Assembly: GCF_030272615.1 (NCBI RefSeq)
Contig: NC_081407.1
Coordinates: forward strand, 376,520,877 to 376,584,876
Direction of reading: 5' to 3'
Source: Cryptomeria japonica
Taxonomy: Eukaryota > Streptophyta > Pinopsida > Cupressales > Cupressaceae
DNA: 64,000 nucleotides
Below, one piece after another: positions 33,628-44,897 of the stretch; the first letter of the stretch is position 1, and every line of letters begins with the position of its first letter. The translations under genes were made by a program, and so were the position numbers. The notes under the pieces are model-generated. The model did no database searches. It worked only from the letters and a program-made list of their open reading frames with translations, and was not told the origin of the DNA.

Positions 33628-33782
33628 AACATGTCTGTGTCTGTTCTAATCACGTTTGTACCATTTAAATGCATCTATGAAGGGCATAATCGCATCTGTG
33701 CGTCTAGCAGCGTCTGTGTCGAACAGAGACACGTATGTGTCGAATAACCACATCTATGAAGTATACAAGTGCGTCTGTGTCC
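33628..33782 (+). repeat. GCGTCTGTG repeat cluster 2 in H leader
   Basis: About nine variants of GCGTCTGTG in 155 bp, for example GCGTCTGTGTC near 33710 and 33770. The H2 copy is 48190-48345. Confidence 0.85.
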
Positions 33783-34273
33783 AGAATTGAAAAGAAAATT
33801 TCACAGTCTAGCAAACAAAAGAAATCAGTTTCAGAATTCTTGAGCTTCCTAGGTTGTTTCTTTAGGTTTCATCTAGCATTCAACCTGTCTTTGGGTCTCA
33901 CATAGTCCATCATTGCTTCACATCTCATTTTACATTCATACTTGTCTAAACTTAAGTCAAAAGGTCACTTGCTTGTCCTCATCATACTTTGTCAACACAC
34001 TACATACAACAACACTTTGCTAAGTGGTCCCTCATCAAGGTTTCTTACCTTTGGGTCTCATTTGGTCTTACTTAGAGTCAAGGTCAACTTACCTCATCAA
34101 GAGAAACTATCCTCTCTTTGGAAGTCACACCTACTCTACTACATACATACTTGGTCTTACACTTTGGACATTGCAAGTACACCTCAGATTCATTTACACT
34201 CCATCCAACTCTTGGTCTTCCATACTTTTTCCATTTTCATCTAGTCTTACACATCTTGGTTAATACCTAGTTC

Positions 34274-36249
34274 ATGGTTGAAACCCATCTTCAAAAATCT
34301 AGGAGAGAAACTAAAGAGGCTCAAGAGTCCGCAAACATGAGTTCTTATGAGTATGACAACGATTTATTTTTCAATACTGATCATAACACATTACCTGACA
34401 TGGATGTCTATAAAACATTCCAAATGTTGAGAACATGGACACTACAAACAACAATGCTACACATAATGACAATGTGGACAACTTTTCAATACATTTAGCA
34501 GATGTGGAAGAATCCATTATGAATCCCCATTTCAATCGATTGGTTGAGAAAATAATGAGGAGGGATAGGCAATACTTCTTGCACATGATGGCACAAAGTG
34601 GAGCCAAGATACCTCATGATTTTGACATGTCTCAAATAATGGAAAACTGACCTTTGCAACAAACTCACTCCAACATGGATCAAAGGAGACCTAATAGTGG
34701 AGGAAATAGAGGACCACATATGGTACCTGAATCACCATCAGCTTTGCTTCAAGAACCAGAGGTCCCACATACACATGGTCAAACATATGATACTTACCTT
34801 CGTAGACCATTATGGAAATCTTATGCAGATAGATATGCTCAAGCTATGGATCAACCAAAACAATTGGATATTCAAAGGCATGCTCAAAATTTGGACACAT
34901 GGAAACCCCGTGTCAAATTTGGGGGCAACACAATAGAACATGACATGCCTGTAGAATATGGTATACATGCGCAAAATAGATATGGGGTTCCTCAACATGA
35001 ATCTATACCAAGTGCTCCATATATGCCGCATCAATATAGACCTCCTCCATATGAACATGTGTATGATCAATATCATCCATATTTGCAATATGCTCGTCCT
35101 CCAATTGGTGCCTCAAACATGGGATATGCTTCAAGAAGTCGAGCTCCACCTAAGAGCAATTCGGAACAACAAATCAGGGATTTACAAAAGAAAATGGAGG
35201 ACATAAATTCACCAAAGCCAACATACACAATGAGAGACATATGTCCTTATCCATTTGACAAGAGCATTCCAATGCCTCCATTTCCTACACACTTTGTGAC
35301 ACCTAAATTTGATAAGTATAGAGGAAAAGGGGATCCTAAGGCACACATAAGACAGTTTTTTATAGCTTGCATTGAAGTAGCCGCAGAAGAGACATATTTG
35401 ATGAGATTATTCCCACAAAGCTTAGGTGATCAAGCTATGGAATGGTTCTCCCAACTCCCACCTGGTATTAAGTCATGGGGTGACTTAGCAAAGGCATTTA
35501 TTCAACACTTCTCCTACAATATAGAGACAGACATATCAGTCACTACTTTGTGCAACACCAAACAAAAAGAGGGAGAGTCTTTTGCATCATTTTTACAAAG
35601 ATGGAGAAATCTAGCCAGCAGATGCTCTTGTGAAATTCCACAGAAACAAATGGTAGAAATGTTCACCTAGAACATTAACAAAGACATTGGCTATGATCTA
35701 AGAAAAGCTTGTTTGTCCACCTTCAAGGATGTCATTGAAAAAGGCTTAGCAACAGAAAAGGTCCTAATTGAACAAGGAGTTATTAAGATATTTAAGGAGA
35801 ACAAAGATGACTTTAAAGGAAAAGACAAGCCAAGATTTTGGAATAAAAACAAGAACACAGTCAATGATGGTGTTGTTGATGCCAATACGGTGTGACCCAA
35901 ATTCATCTTTTCGGGATCGAGTTCTACAAACAATCAAGTGAATACTCAAACAACTGCTAGATCACGAAGGAAGTACACTCTACTGGGAGAACCACTTGAA
36001 TCAGTCTTCAAAAAGCTTGTGGCAATCAAAGTAATCATAGTTCCAGATTTTCCTCCATATGAACCAAAGGTCAAACCAAATTGGTGGAATGATGATGAGT
36101 ATTGTGAATTTCATAAGAGCAAGGGTCATAAGACAGGAAATTGTCATCGACTGAAGAATATCATACAGGATCTCATTGATAGAGGTGACATTGAGATTGA
36201 GGGACACTCATCTAATCAAGAACATGAGATGTTTAAGGAACCATTCTGA
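34274..36249 (+). pseudogene. Gag of element H
   Basis: Starts at ATG 34274 (MVETHLQKSRRETKEAQESA); the same start is present in H2 at 48836. A frame change lies between about 34380 and 34435; from 34435 on, Gag and Pol share one frame to 40908. Motifs: Pro/Tyr-rich N-terminal part, Gag core YRGKGDPKAHIRQFF, MEWFSQLPPGIKSWGDLAKA, ESFASFLQRWRNLASRC, and the Tat-type knuckle CEFHKSKGHKTGNC (about 36106-36147). Stops at 34651, 35668, 35893 and 36247 interrupt it; FT-stop-NINKD is a TAG where relatives have Gln. Confidence 0.92.
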
Positions 36250-37173
36250 AAGCACGACAAGGGAAAAGCTAAAGTCACAGATGATCAAGCCAACTATACT
36301 AGAGCACCTTATAACTATGATTCAACTATCAATCACATCTCGATAGACAATCATATCTCTACTATTACCATCAAGAACAAAAATCCTGAGAATCCTCCTC
36401 AGAGACCCAAGATTGTCCTCAGAGGTGTTGGATCTTCTTCCGAACCTACCTCTGAATGTCATGTTACAACTCATCGAGGTAAAATTACGTTGCCAGGTGC
36501 CTCCACTAAAAATACCACTTCTTCATCAACCAAACCTGAGTATGACCTTGTAGAACAGTTAGGGAAGATACCCGCGCTCATCTCCATACTTGAGCTCTTA
36601 CACATATCCCCCGCTCATAAAGCTATTCTTGACAAAATCTTGAGAGACACTACCATTCCTACTGATCTGAACGTGGACCAGTTTCAAGCCATGGTGGGAT
36701 ACCTTTCCGTTCCACATTCCCTTACATTCACAGAAGCCGATGACGCCTCCATAAGTTAGCCACATAATGCACCATTACATATTGAAGCCTTCATACACAA
36801 AAATCAAATAAAGTGAGTCTTGATAGATGGAGGAGTTGGTCTAAATATTTGTACATTGAGCACCATTAAACAATTGGGATATTCTGATAAAGCCATGAAT
36901 TCAAAAAATCAAATCACCATCAAGGCATATGATGATGAAGAGCACTCATCTAAGGGCACAGTCACCTTACCTCTAAGAATTGGGCCAGTCACAAAGGATG
37001 TGGTTTGTCAAGTCCTAGATCTGGATCTCACTTATAATATATTGCTAGGATGTCCTTGGATTCATGAAATGAGGGCAGTCCCATCGACAGATCACTAATG
37101 CATTAAGTTTCCTCACAACGGAGTCGAGGTAACAGTTAACGGTGATCCTAATCCATTCATATATTGCAATAAC
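36250..37173 (+). pseudogene. Retropepsin region of element H
   Basis: After a Ser/Thr-rich spacer (36250-36560) comes a hydrophobic block (LGKIPALISILELLHISPAH) and the protease: VLIDGGVGLNICTLSTI, TIKAYDDEEHSSKGTVTLPL, then TYNILLGCPWIHEMRAVPS and KFPHNGVEVTVNGD. The Asp-Gly-Gly active loop is the normal Tat form. It would process the polyprotein. Four in-frame stops (36757, 36812, 37096 and the one at 36247) break it. Confidence 0.9.
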
Positions 37174-38592
37174 TTGAGATCACATACTGAGACCATCATT
37201 CCCAGTAATCGTGAAGCTGTTCCTTCTTCGGCATATATTGACCTTGAGTCATTGAAACCTTCGACATCAAAACAAGGTGAACTTAAAGGCAAATTTCAGG
37301 ACAAAGGCATGGGAGAATACACTTTAAATCAGACCATGTATTTACGACAAGTCATGAGCTCTCCAAAAGAATATGGAAGGCCACATCCTAACAAGAAAAT
37401 ATCCATCATGGTATTCAAATGGGATCCTACTACCTTTCAAAGATGGGGCAAATTGGAAGAGGAAGGTTTATACAAAATGCTATACAAAGACATTGAAGAT
37501 GACACACAAGATCAGATCAATATACCCTATGAGAAATATGGCAAAGGCTTCAAGATTCTACAAAAATTCGGGTATGATGGAAAAAGCCCTCTTGGGTTAC
37601 AAAAAGAAGGCGTTATGGAGCCCTTACAACCTGAATTGACTGTAAAAAGGGAACGCTCGAAGGGACTTGGTTTTCTGACTTCCAAGATCCACACTAAAAG
37701 GACAGAAAGGGCATCACAAATCAAAGTTGCCAAAGTTCAACAAGAGGATCACTATTCCACAGATTCCAACAAATCCTCCAATGACTATGAGCTCACCGAG
37801 ACATTCAGAGAGCCAGATGAACTCACAGAAGAAGAGGAATTTTATAAAAAGTTTAGAGTTGGTCAAGAAACAACCCATAAGGATTGCACACAATCTTTGT
37901 CTCGCGGTTCTAGGTTGAAATCACATAGGATGAGAACACCTGTCCCAGAGTGTGCTACTTGTGACGACAATTTGGATTCGCTCATGATCAAAACTGATGA
38001 GGAGAGTGCCATCGATGACCTCGACGATTGCCTTGATATACCCGAATATAACCACATCTTCACTCTTAGCCCTGCAAACTCTGAAAACATTAAAGGCCTT
38101 CCCCTTGTTCACCACCAACTCATTGACTGGGATTATGAAGGACCAAAACAATTTGACACCTTCCAAAATGATGAAGCTATTATTGACTATCTTGGCATAC
38201 GAGATGATCTTCCCCCTGGGGACCATAAAGCAGGATACACTATAGAACTCAACAACATGGCATATTTTGGTGAGGGTGTCAGACCTTCCAGTCGCAAAAA
38301 TGTGAAAATAAGAACAAATCAAGGGTCTTATGGCGAAAACCACATTGTGGCGCTATTTGATCCCAAAAAAGTAAAAAGAAAGGACGTATCTAAGGGCGAA
38401 AACCTCTTTGAGGCACCCAAAGATGGAAGGCTCAACATTCTCCCAGCATCATATGAGGAAAAGTCATCCATGTTGGTAGAGGAGACTATCAAGACAAACA
38501 TTGGTACAGAAGAGGTTCCACACAATATATTCCTGGCTCAATCATTGACAGAGTCAGAAAGGTCAAAATTCATAAGTTTCTTCAAGGAATGA
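37174..38592 (+). CDS. G-patch and linker region of H polyprotein (open piece)
   Basis: A 472-codon stretch free of stops. At about residues 125-160 is a G-patch (YGKGFKILQKFGYDGKSPLG, then LQKEGVMEPL), a Gly-rich RNA-helicase-cofactor fold found between protease and RT in Tat-type elements. The rest is a charged linker with acidic runs (LTEEEEFYKKF, TDEESAIDDLDDC). The last part (SLTESERSKFISFFKE) is the usual lead-in to RT. Its first ATG is internal to the polyprotein and not a true start. Confidence 0.85.
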   Translation: MRSHTETIIPSNREAVPSSAYIDLESLKPSTSKQGELKGKFQDKGMGEYTLNQTMYLRQVMSSPKEYGRPHPNKKISIMVFKWDPTTFQRWGKLEEEGLYKMLYKDIEDDTQDQINIPYEKYGKGFKILQKFGYDGKSPLGLQKEGVMEPLQPELTVKRERSKGLGFLTSKIHTKRTERASQIKVAKVQQEDHYSTDSNKSSNDYELTETFREPDELTEEEEFYKKFRVGQETTHKDCTQSLSRGSRLKSHRMRTPVPECATCDDNLDSLMIKTDEESAIDDLDDCLDIPEYNHIFTLSPANSENIKGLPLVHHQLIDWDYEGPKQFDTFQNDEAIIDYLGIRDDLPPGDHKAGYTIELNNMAYFGEGVRPSSRKNVKIRTNQGSYGENHIVALFDPKKVKRKDVSKGENLFEAPKDGRLNILPASYEEKSSMLVEETIKTNIGTEEVPHNIFLAQSLTESERSKFISFFKE

Positions 38593-38889
38593 CAAATCAA
38601 CTTTGCATGGTCATACGTTGATATGCCTGGACTAGATTCGGATCTGGTAATGCATCATTTGATAGTCAAACCGGGGGCAAAGCCAGTGAAACAGAAATTA
38701 AGAAAAATGCATCCACAAGTGGCATTACTAGTCAAAGCAGAACTGGAGAAGTTATTGGATGTCGGATTCATACAAATTGCTGGGGGCAAGGAAAAGGCCG
38801 TATACTATATCAGTCGCACATTGGTGGGATATGAGCTAAATTACACACCAATCGAGCATGCATGTCTTGCCATGGTCTTTGCTTCGTAG
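38593..38889 (+). pseudogene. RT remnant with internal deletion, joined to RNase H end (element H)
   Basis: The frame enters RT normally (DMPGLDSDLVMHHLIVKPGA, then KPVKQKLRKMHPQ and LEKLLDVGFIQIA) and then jumps directly to GGKEKAVYYISRTLVGYELN, which belongs to the RNase H that follows RT. Roughly 290 residues are missing, including the palm with the catalytic YxDD and most of the first RNase H. The junction near 38783 keeps the frame. So this copy cannot make a working RT. Confidence 0.92.
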
Positions 38890-39516
38890 AAATTATGACA
38901 TTATATGCTCACTCATAAGACTAAGTTGATTGCAAGAATCGATCCATTGAAATACCTCCTCAATAAAGCAACACTTACTGGGTGGCTGGCCAAATGGGTA
39001 ATGATCCTTAGTGAATTCAACATCGAGTATGTGGACAGAAAAGCAATAAAAGGACAAGCAATCGTGGATCAATTAGCAGATGCCCCCATGATTGATGATG
39101 TTCCTCTAAATTCAGAATTTCCAGATGAATCCATTTTAACAATATCACATGCAAAGCCATGGCAACTATACTTTGACGGTTCATACACATAGCATGGGGC
39201 AGGAGCTGGTATTCTCTTTATAACTCCTCAAGGCAATTCTATACCAAAATCATACCGCTTATCATTTCCTTGCACTAGTAATATAGCGGAATATGAGGCA
39301 TTAACAACTGGATTACGAATTGCAGTTCAGTGGAAGATCCAGGAACTTCATGTTTTTGGGGATTCCCAACTTGTCATCCGTCAAGCAACTGATGATTACC
39401 AAACAAAAGATGAAAAATTAATGCCTTACAAGCAAATGGTGGATGATTTGAAACAACATTTCACAAAGATAGATTTTGAGCAGATACCAAGAGAGTAGAA
39501 TCGTGCTGCAGATGTC
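38890..39516 (+). pseudogene. RNase H end and second, archaeal-type RNase H of element H
   Basis: The first part (LTHKTKLIARIDPLKYLLNK, then GWLAKWVMILSEFNIEYVD, ADAPMID) closes the RT-linked RNase H. The second starts WQLYFDGSYT (first catalytic Asp) and continues with GAGAGILFITPQGN, EYEALTTGLRIAVQ (Glu) and VFGDSQLVIRQ (Asp), ending before NRAADVMA. A second RNase H like this marks the Tat branch. Stops at 38887, 38896, 39190 and 39496 are TAG/TGA; that in PRE-stop-NRA is a TAG where relatives have Gln. Confidence 0.9.
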
Positions 39517-40908
39517 ATGGCTACAATTACTTCATTGATTGATCTACCTCAAAATGAGACCTGCTATGAGTTCTTGGTGGACAACTTGTTGGTTCTTTCA
39601 TATGAGATCACTCCTACTGAAATGATATGCGTTGTTGGTCCCGAATCCCAGTTATATGGTTCCATCTTCACATACCTTCGTGACAATACCCTACCTCCTG
39701 ATCTATCAAATAATCAACATCGCACTTTCATTCGCCAATCCTCTCGATATGTCATTTTAGCTGATATCCTATACCGGTGAGGTCTAGATGACACTCTTCT
39801 TAGATGTTTAGAAAGCGACGAAGCTCAGATTGCATTACGTGAAGTGCATGAAGGGATATGTGGTCCACATGCTAGTGGTCCTACCTTGGCCAAGAAACTC
39901 ATTAGGACTGGATATTACTGGCCCAATATGGAAAAAGACTCATATCAGTTTGTCAAGAAATGTAAGCAATGTCAAATTCATGGAGACCTCATACATGCGC
40001 CAACACAAGAACTACAACCACTTGCGTCTCCTTGGCCCTTTTGTCAGTGGGGACTCAATCTCATAGGCAAGATTCACCCTCCTTCTTCTAATGGTCATAA
40101 ATTCATTATCATAGCCACAGAGTATTTCACAAAGTGGATTGAAGCCATGCCTCTCACACAAGTCACTGGAAAATAGATTACTACATTCATCCTTAACTAT
40201 ATCATATGCCAATATGGTATTCCTGATTCCATTATTACTGATAACGAGCGTCCCTTCAAAAATCAGGATGTTCGTAAACTCTATGACTGCTTTCATATTT
40301 CCCATCATTTCTCCACACCATATTACCCCCAAGGTAATGGCCAAGCTAAGGCATCTAATAAAACAATCCTTAAAATTCTCAAAAAGACAGTCGACGATGC
40401 TGGTCGTAATTGGCATATCCAACTCAATCCTACACTTTGGGCTTACCGCACAAGTGTCCGCACACCTACAGGAGCTACACCATATTCACTTGTTTATGGC
40501 ACTGAAGCCATCTTTCCTATTGAGGTCGAGTTACCCTCTTTATGGGTCTCTTTGCAAGACATCATCATTGATGAAGATTATAGGGTCTCTCGCTTACAAG
40601 AATTAGAACTACTGGATGAACGAAAACAAACTGCTTTTAATCATCTCAAGGCTTATCAACAATGAATGAGTCGCAGCTACAATCACAAAGTCAAGCCTCG
40701 TACATTTGAGGTAGGTGACTTGGTTCTCAGAGAAAACCCCAAGAATCAACAAGACAGAGGGAAGAAGGGCAAGTTTGAACCAAACTGGCTTGGTCCTTAC
40801 ATCGTTACAACAGCATATGGATCTGGTGCATATCAGCTCTCAACTACAGAGGGTGAACCCTTGGAGGATCCTATCAACAGCATGCACCTTCACAGGTTCT
40901 ATACATAG
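39517..40908 (+). pseudogene. Integrase of element H
   Basis: The zinc region is HEGICGPHASGPTLAKK, YYWPNMEKDSYQFVKKC, CQIHG. The core shows WGLNLIGKIHPPSSNGHKF, IATEYFTKWIEAMPL, GIPDSIITDNERPF and YYPQGNGQAKASNKTI, and the C-terminal region SYNHKVKPRTFEVGDLVLR and WLGPYIVTTAYGSGAYQL. The first catalytic Asp position is Asn (40057-40059) and the catalytic Glu position is Lys (40348-40350), so only the middle Asp remains. Stops at 39778, 40174 and 40663 are TGA or TAG. Integration by this copy is not expected. Confidence 0.93.
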
Positions 40909-40971
40909 CTCATTGGAATATCCTAATTCAAAAATAAAATAAAAAATTATAAAACAAAAAAATCGTTACTT

Positions 40972-41118
40972 GGTGAAAACCTGGTAAACAGGCGCCTTGT
41001 GACACAAAAAGAATTGAAAAAATCAAAAAAGTAAAGAGAAATAATTTCGTCCAACGGTGAAAACCACTTCGGTGGCGCCTTGGGCAAGTACCATGGTGAA
41101 AACTAGGTCACCAGCGCC
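40972..41118 (+). repeat. Three GGTGAAAACC ... GCGCC repeats after integrase
   Basis: Units at 40972-40995, 41056-41079 and 41095-41118 share GGTGAAAAC at the start and GGCGCC or AGCGCC about 10 bases later. They lie just past the integrase stop. I do not know a role; similar iterated units follow integrase in some Tat-type elements. Confidence 0.8.
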
Positions 41119-42582
41119 ATGCGTAGAGACATTGCTCCTCCCTCCTTCAGGATTCACTTTCATCCTTTCACTCTGCACACACTCACAACCTATCCATTCA
41201 TAATAAATTTACCCATTCCCATCATGGCTTGTTATTGATCTACCCAAGATTGGTTAGCCATTCATAATAAACCTCCCTTTCCATCCATAATAAATCAAAT
41301 CCTATCTGTGGCTAAGGCAAATCCTATGTCTAGTGATAGGTGTGGAACTGAGAACATCACATGTTTTGAGGAGTACAGTTTCTTCCAGCTTCCTTCAGTC
41401 TATTCGCGCACAATCCGCAATAAAGCAACATTTGCATCGCCAGTCCGCAATAAAGTTTCATCTTCTCCACAATAAAGTATCAGTTTCATGGATTCAGTCA
41501 GTTTCAGATGAGACAACAGTAACAATGAGCTTCAACAAATCAAATCTTTCAACAAACTCAGACAACATATGGTTCCGTGCTATCTATCCTTTTTTGTGAA
41601 AGTAAACATTGTGACCACAATCAAATAATACTTATACAAGTGACAAGAGACACTAAACTTGAGGACTACAGTGGATGTTGGTGTTGAGTCTTGGTTTTTT
41701 TTTATTTTATCTTTTGGTGACATGTCTTTTAGCTTTTTCGGGATGTCTCTGACTAGAGATTCTATCTCCAGGATGTCTTTGACTAGAAAGGCGAGGATGG
41801 GGTATCGTCACCTATTTGTATTTGTTGTCTGTGGATTGTCTCTTAGTAATGCTATGACTTGTCCAAGGATATGAGGACACTGTGAGTCTAGTATGAATTG
41901 GGGCATTCCTTGTTTGTGACTGTCTTATCTCCATGCATACGGGTACAATGACTTTCTGGGTCGAACATATGCCTCGATTGTCATAACCTACTTGCCATAA
42001 TAAAGCTCAATGATGATAACACACAAGAAGCTCTCTCACGTTCATATCTTCTATCTTTCATCCCCCTTTCTTGATTGACTTCCATCGTCCTTCTTGAGTC
42101 CACGTAGCCTGATATCACATGACTGAGTATAATGACACACCAAAAACATTTGCATTTCATGAAGTTTGCACCTGCATTTCCACATATAAGCATTTCATAC
42201 ATACATATAGACATCACAACTGCATCACATCCTGCACACAACACCTATTAGCACAATTTATATTTGCATTATCATATTCATCTACATTACATACATTCAC
42301 ATTTGCATCATGCAACATAAAAGAACAAAATATATTGCATTGCATCATATGCATATTTGCATCCATATTATAAGCATCACACAAAACATACATTATAAGA
42401 ACATCTCATCACATAGGTACACATGCATATAGCTGTCGCAAAAATGAATCATCTCATATATATAATCAAAAGTGTCATGATACAATGATGTCAAAAAATT
42501 ATATGGCTACAAAATCACCTGCAGGTGTCTACATCATCATACAAAAATAGTACAATATTGATACATAGGGAGCCCTCTATGG
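41119..42582 (+). other. Spacer between pol and the antisense gene of H
   Basis: No coding region recognised on either strand. Rich in CATT/CACA words at 42120-42440 (GCATTTC, ACATACAT). The antisense gene's 3' end lies at 42583, so its 3' untranslated region and polyadenylation site should be in the right part of this stretch (minus strand). I cannot see a sure signal. Confidence 0.5.
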
Positions 42583-43089
42583 CTATGATGAACTCCCTCC
42601 CTCAGAACTGCCTGGCCTCGGTGGAATCTAAGCCCCTGAGGGACCTGCCCCAGGATCATCCCGCCTGTCCCCTCTATCTGGTGGTGGTGGAGGACCCATA
42701 ACCCCACCACTCGATGCTTGTCTCCTCCGGCTCCCTCCCATAGTTGTCGTTGTCCGCGATGGTCTATGGAAGATCCTCGCCCGCTGATCTGCTGGCACTG
42801 CACCATAATAGAGGTCCCTCCAGTAGGAAATCTCCTCTCCTGCCCGTAGGACATATGCATAGCCTGCCCCTGTGTCCTCCGTCGCCTATCTCCCCGCCCT
42901 CAGTGCTGTCTCAGCTTCTATGTAGCGCTGAATCGCCTGATCTCTCTCCCACTCAGTATCCCTGAGCCTCATCCTGAAATGATCTCTCTCCCTCTCCAAA
43001 TCCTGTATCTCATCTGCCTGGCCTTGGTAGATCTCCCTGAGCTTAATCAGCTCATCCTCCTCTGGGTCAGCCCCCTCTGCCTCTACCTC

Positions 43090-43270
43090 TGGCTCCCCCT
43101 CTGTGGGTGCCTGCCCCTGTACCTGTACCTGTACTGGTGCCTGTACGGGTACCTGTCTCTGTACATGCCTCTGTTCTTGTACCTGTCTCCGTCCTTTCTC
43201 CTGTGCCTGTACTAGCACCTGTCCCTGTACCTGTCCCTGTCTCTGTACCTACCTAGGACCCTGTGCTGTT
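43090..43270. repeat. Minisatellite of TGTACCTG / TGCCTGTACC units
   Basis: A run of about 6 bp-periodic units (CTGTAC, CTGTCC) inside exon 2 of the antisense gene. On the minus strand it encodes a Val/Gln alternating tract (QVPVQAPVQVQVQG), so the period keeps the frame. The plus-strand frames give Cys/Thr-rich shadows only. Confidence 0.85.
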
Positions 43271-44621
43271 GGTACCTATAAGGGCAATCCACCACAACCC
43301 CTCACCACCTGAGCCTGTCTCTCCTCCCCACCCTCCCTCCGAGGTGAAACTCGCCTCTCCCCAACTACTCCCCTCCGCCTCCGTCGGCTTCTACCCCCAT
43401 CACCTCCACCATCATCATCATCGTCCCCACCTCCATCTCCATCCAATAGCTCCCCTGGATCTGTCAATCGTGGGAATGGATGCTCTGCCCAATATGCTAT
43501 ATACTCTGCATCCATCTCGACATCCTCGATCTCTAGCCACATATCCCAGGGTAGGGGCACCATCTCCGCCAGCTATGTAAGCGCTTGATCATATGACAGT
43601 AGCGGTCCAAACTGCGCCTGATCCCTAACTATGCGGGCATACATGCCCGAGCCTCGTGGCATCCTCTGGATCCTGCCATATTGCCTACACACCTTATCCA
43701 CTAGCTGTCTCTCTAATACATAGGGCATCCACCCAATCAAGTACCTACTCCGGAAGGTGTAGGGCAGCTCTACTGCATCATCCTCCCACTCCTCGTATCC
43801 CAGATATGGTCTCTAGATGACCACATCAATGTCATATATCACTCACCGCCAATGCTCCAACCTGCCAATCCGCAGCTGTGATGTGATCATGTCATACAGA
43901 TGAACAAAGCTGCGTCCATGACCTCTACCTTTGAAGTGTATCGGTCGGGTAATCAGCAGATGCTCATAGGCCCAAACCTGCAATAGTGTCACTCCACAAC
44001 CCAATCCCACTGACCCATGATAGACAAACTGGTGAAGCTCGTAATATAAATGGGCCAACACACAAGGTCCCCAGGCATATCTAGTGTGCTGTGTCACTAG
44101 TGTCTCCAATGCTCCCCCCAGCCCACAACCAACCCCCGTGTCACCTTGTCTGGACATAAGAACCCACTGATAGCTCCTCTGATCACTGTCGGTAATGCTA
44201 ACCCTGTGGCGGTCATGGTGTCCCATGCCACATGTCCTACCCTCATCTCTAATCCAGGATCCTGAAACACCCATCTCAGTGCCTCCTGATCTCCATCACG
44301 ATCATATGGAATCAAATCTCCATCAGTTGGTATCCGCAATATCCTGTAGACATCCTCTAGGGTGACTGTCATCTCACCCATCGGCAAATGAAAACTGCAT
44401 GTCTCAGAATGTCATCTCTCGGCAAACGCAGTCAGCAAACCCATGTTTGCCCGAAACTCGAGCACATATAATACATGTCTCAAGCCCATCGCCTCGATAG
44501 CAGCTCGCTCCTTAGCTATCAACTCAGGTCGCAACCTCTGAGTCGACGAGAATCTCTCCCGTGACTCCAACATAGACAAATACTCCTGCAATCAAGCAAA
44601 TCAATCATGTCAGTCATGGTG

Positions 44622-44897
44622 GCATTCACTGTTTATCACAAAATGCTACTTGCTATCTAAACACATATGCTTATCTCTCCTAGTGACACTCACTATTCAT
44701 CACAAAGTGTTGCTATTTTATCTTAGTGGTACTCCCTGTTTATCACAAAGTACTATGTGTGTTGCACTCCCTGTTCATCACAAAGTGTTACTCACATTTG
44801 CATTCTCTGTTCATCACAAAGTACTGCTCATATTTTGGGTACTCCTTGTTCATCACAAAGTACTCTATCTTGGTACTTACTATTCATCACAAAGTGC
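44622..44897. repeat. Tandem repeat of TTCATCACAAAG units in the antisense intron
   Basis: Seven copies with centres near 44637, 44700, 44745, 44780, 44816, 44855 and 44889, and an eighth near 44975. Consensus (plus) is CTCCCTGTTCATCACAAAGT, spacing about 35-63 bp. Confidence 0.9.

Larger units (their letters stand above)
32060..34273 (+). promoter_or_regulatory. Long 5' leader of element H
   Basis: 2.2 kb with no sense gene. It holds two clusters of GCGTCTGTG-like repeats (32180-32410, 33628-33782), three acceptor-like TTTGCAG/TTTGTTGCAG sites followed by G (about 32242, 32614, 32668), and a more G+C-rich middle (32800-33340) with GGTCGGACC and GTGGGATCAAC, possibly structured RNA. The H2 copy of the leader (46622-48835) is nearly identical. 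Confidence 0.75.

Noticed and set aside
32180-33782. Regularly recurring GCGTCTGTG words taken as a CRISPR-like array
   Set aside because: Repeats are 9-10 bp, irregularly spaced and degenerate, in a plant retrotransposon; no cas genes.
40012-40422. 136-codon minus-strand ORF and 155-codon plus-strand ORF (40139-40606) within integrase
   Set aside because: Both overlap the true integrase frame, which carries clear zinc and core motifs.
42979-43312. Plus-strand frames rich in Cys, Thr and Leu that look like metallothionein-type or membrane peptides
   Set aside because: They are shadows of the hexamer minisatellite that codes a Val/Gln tract in the antisense gene.
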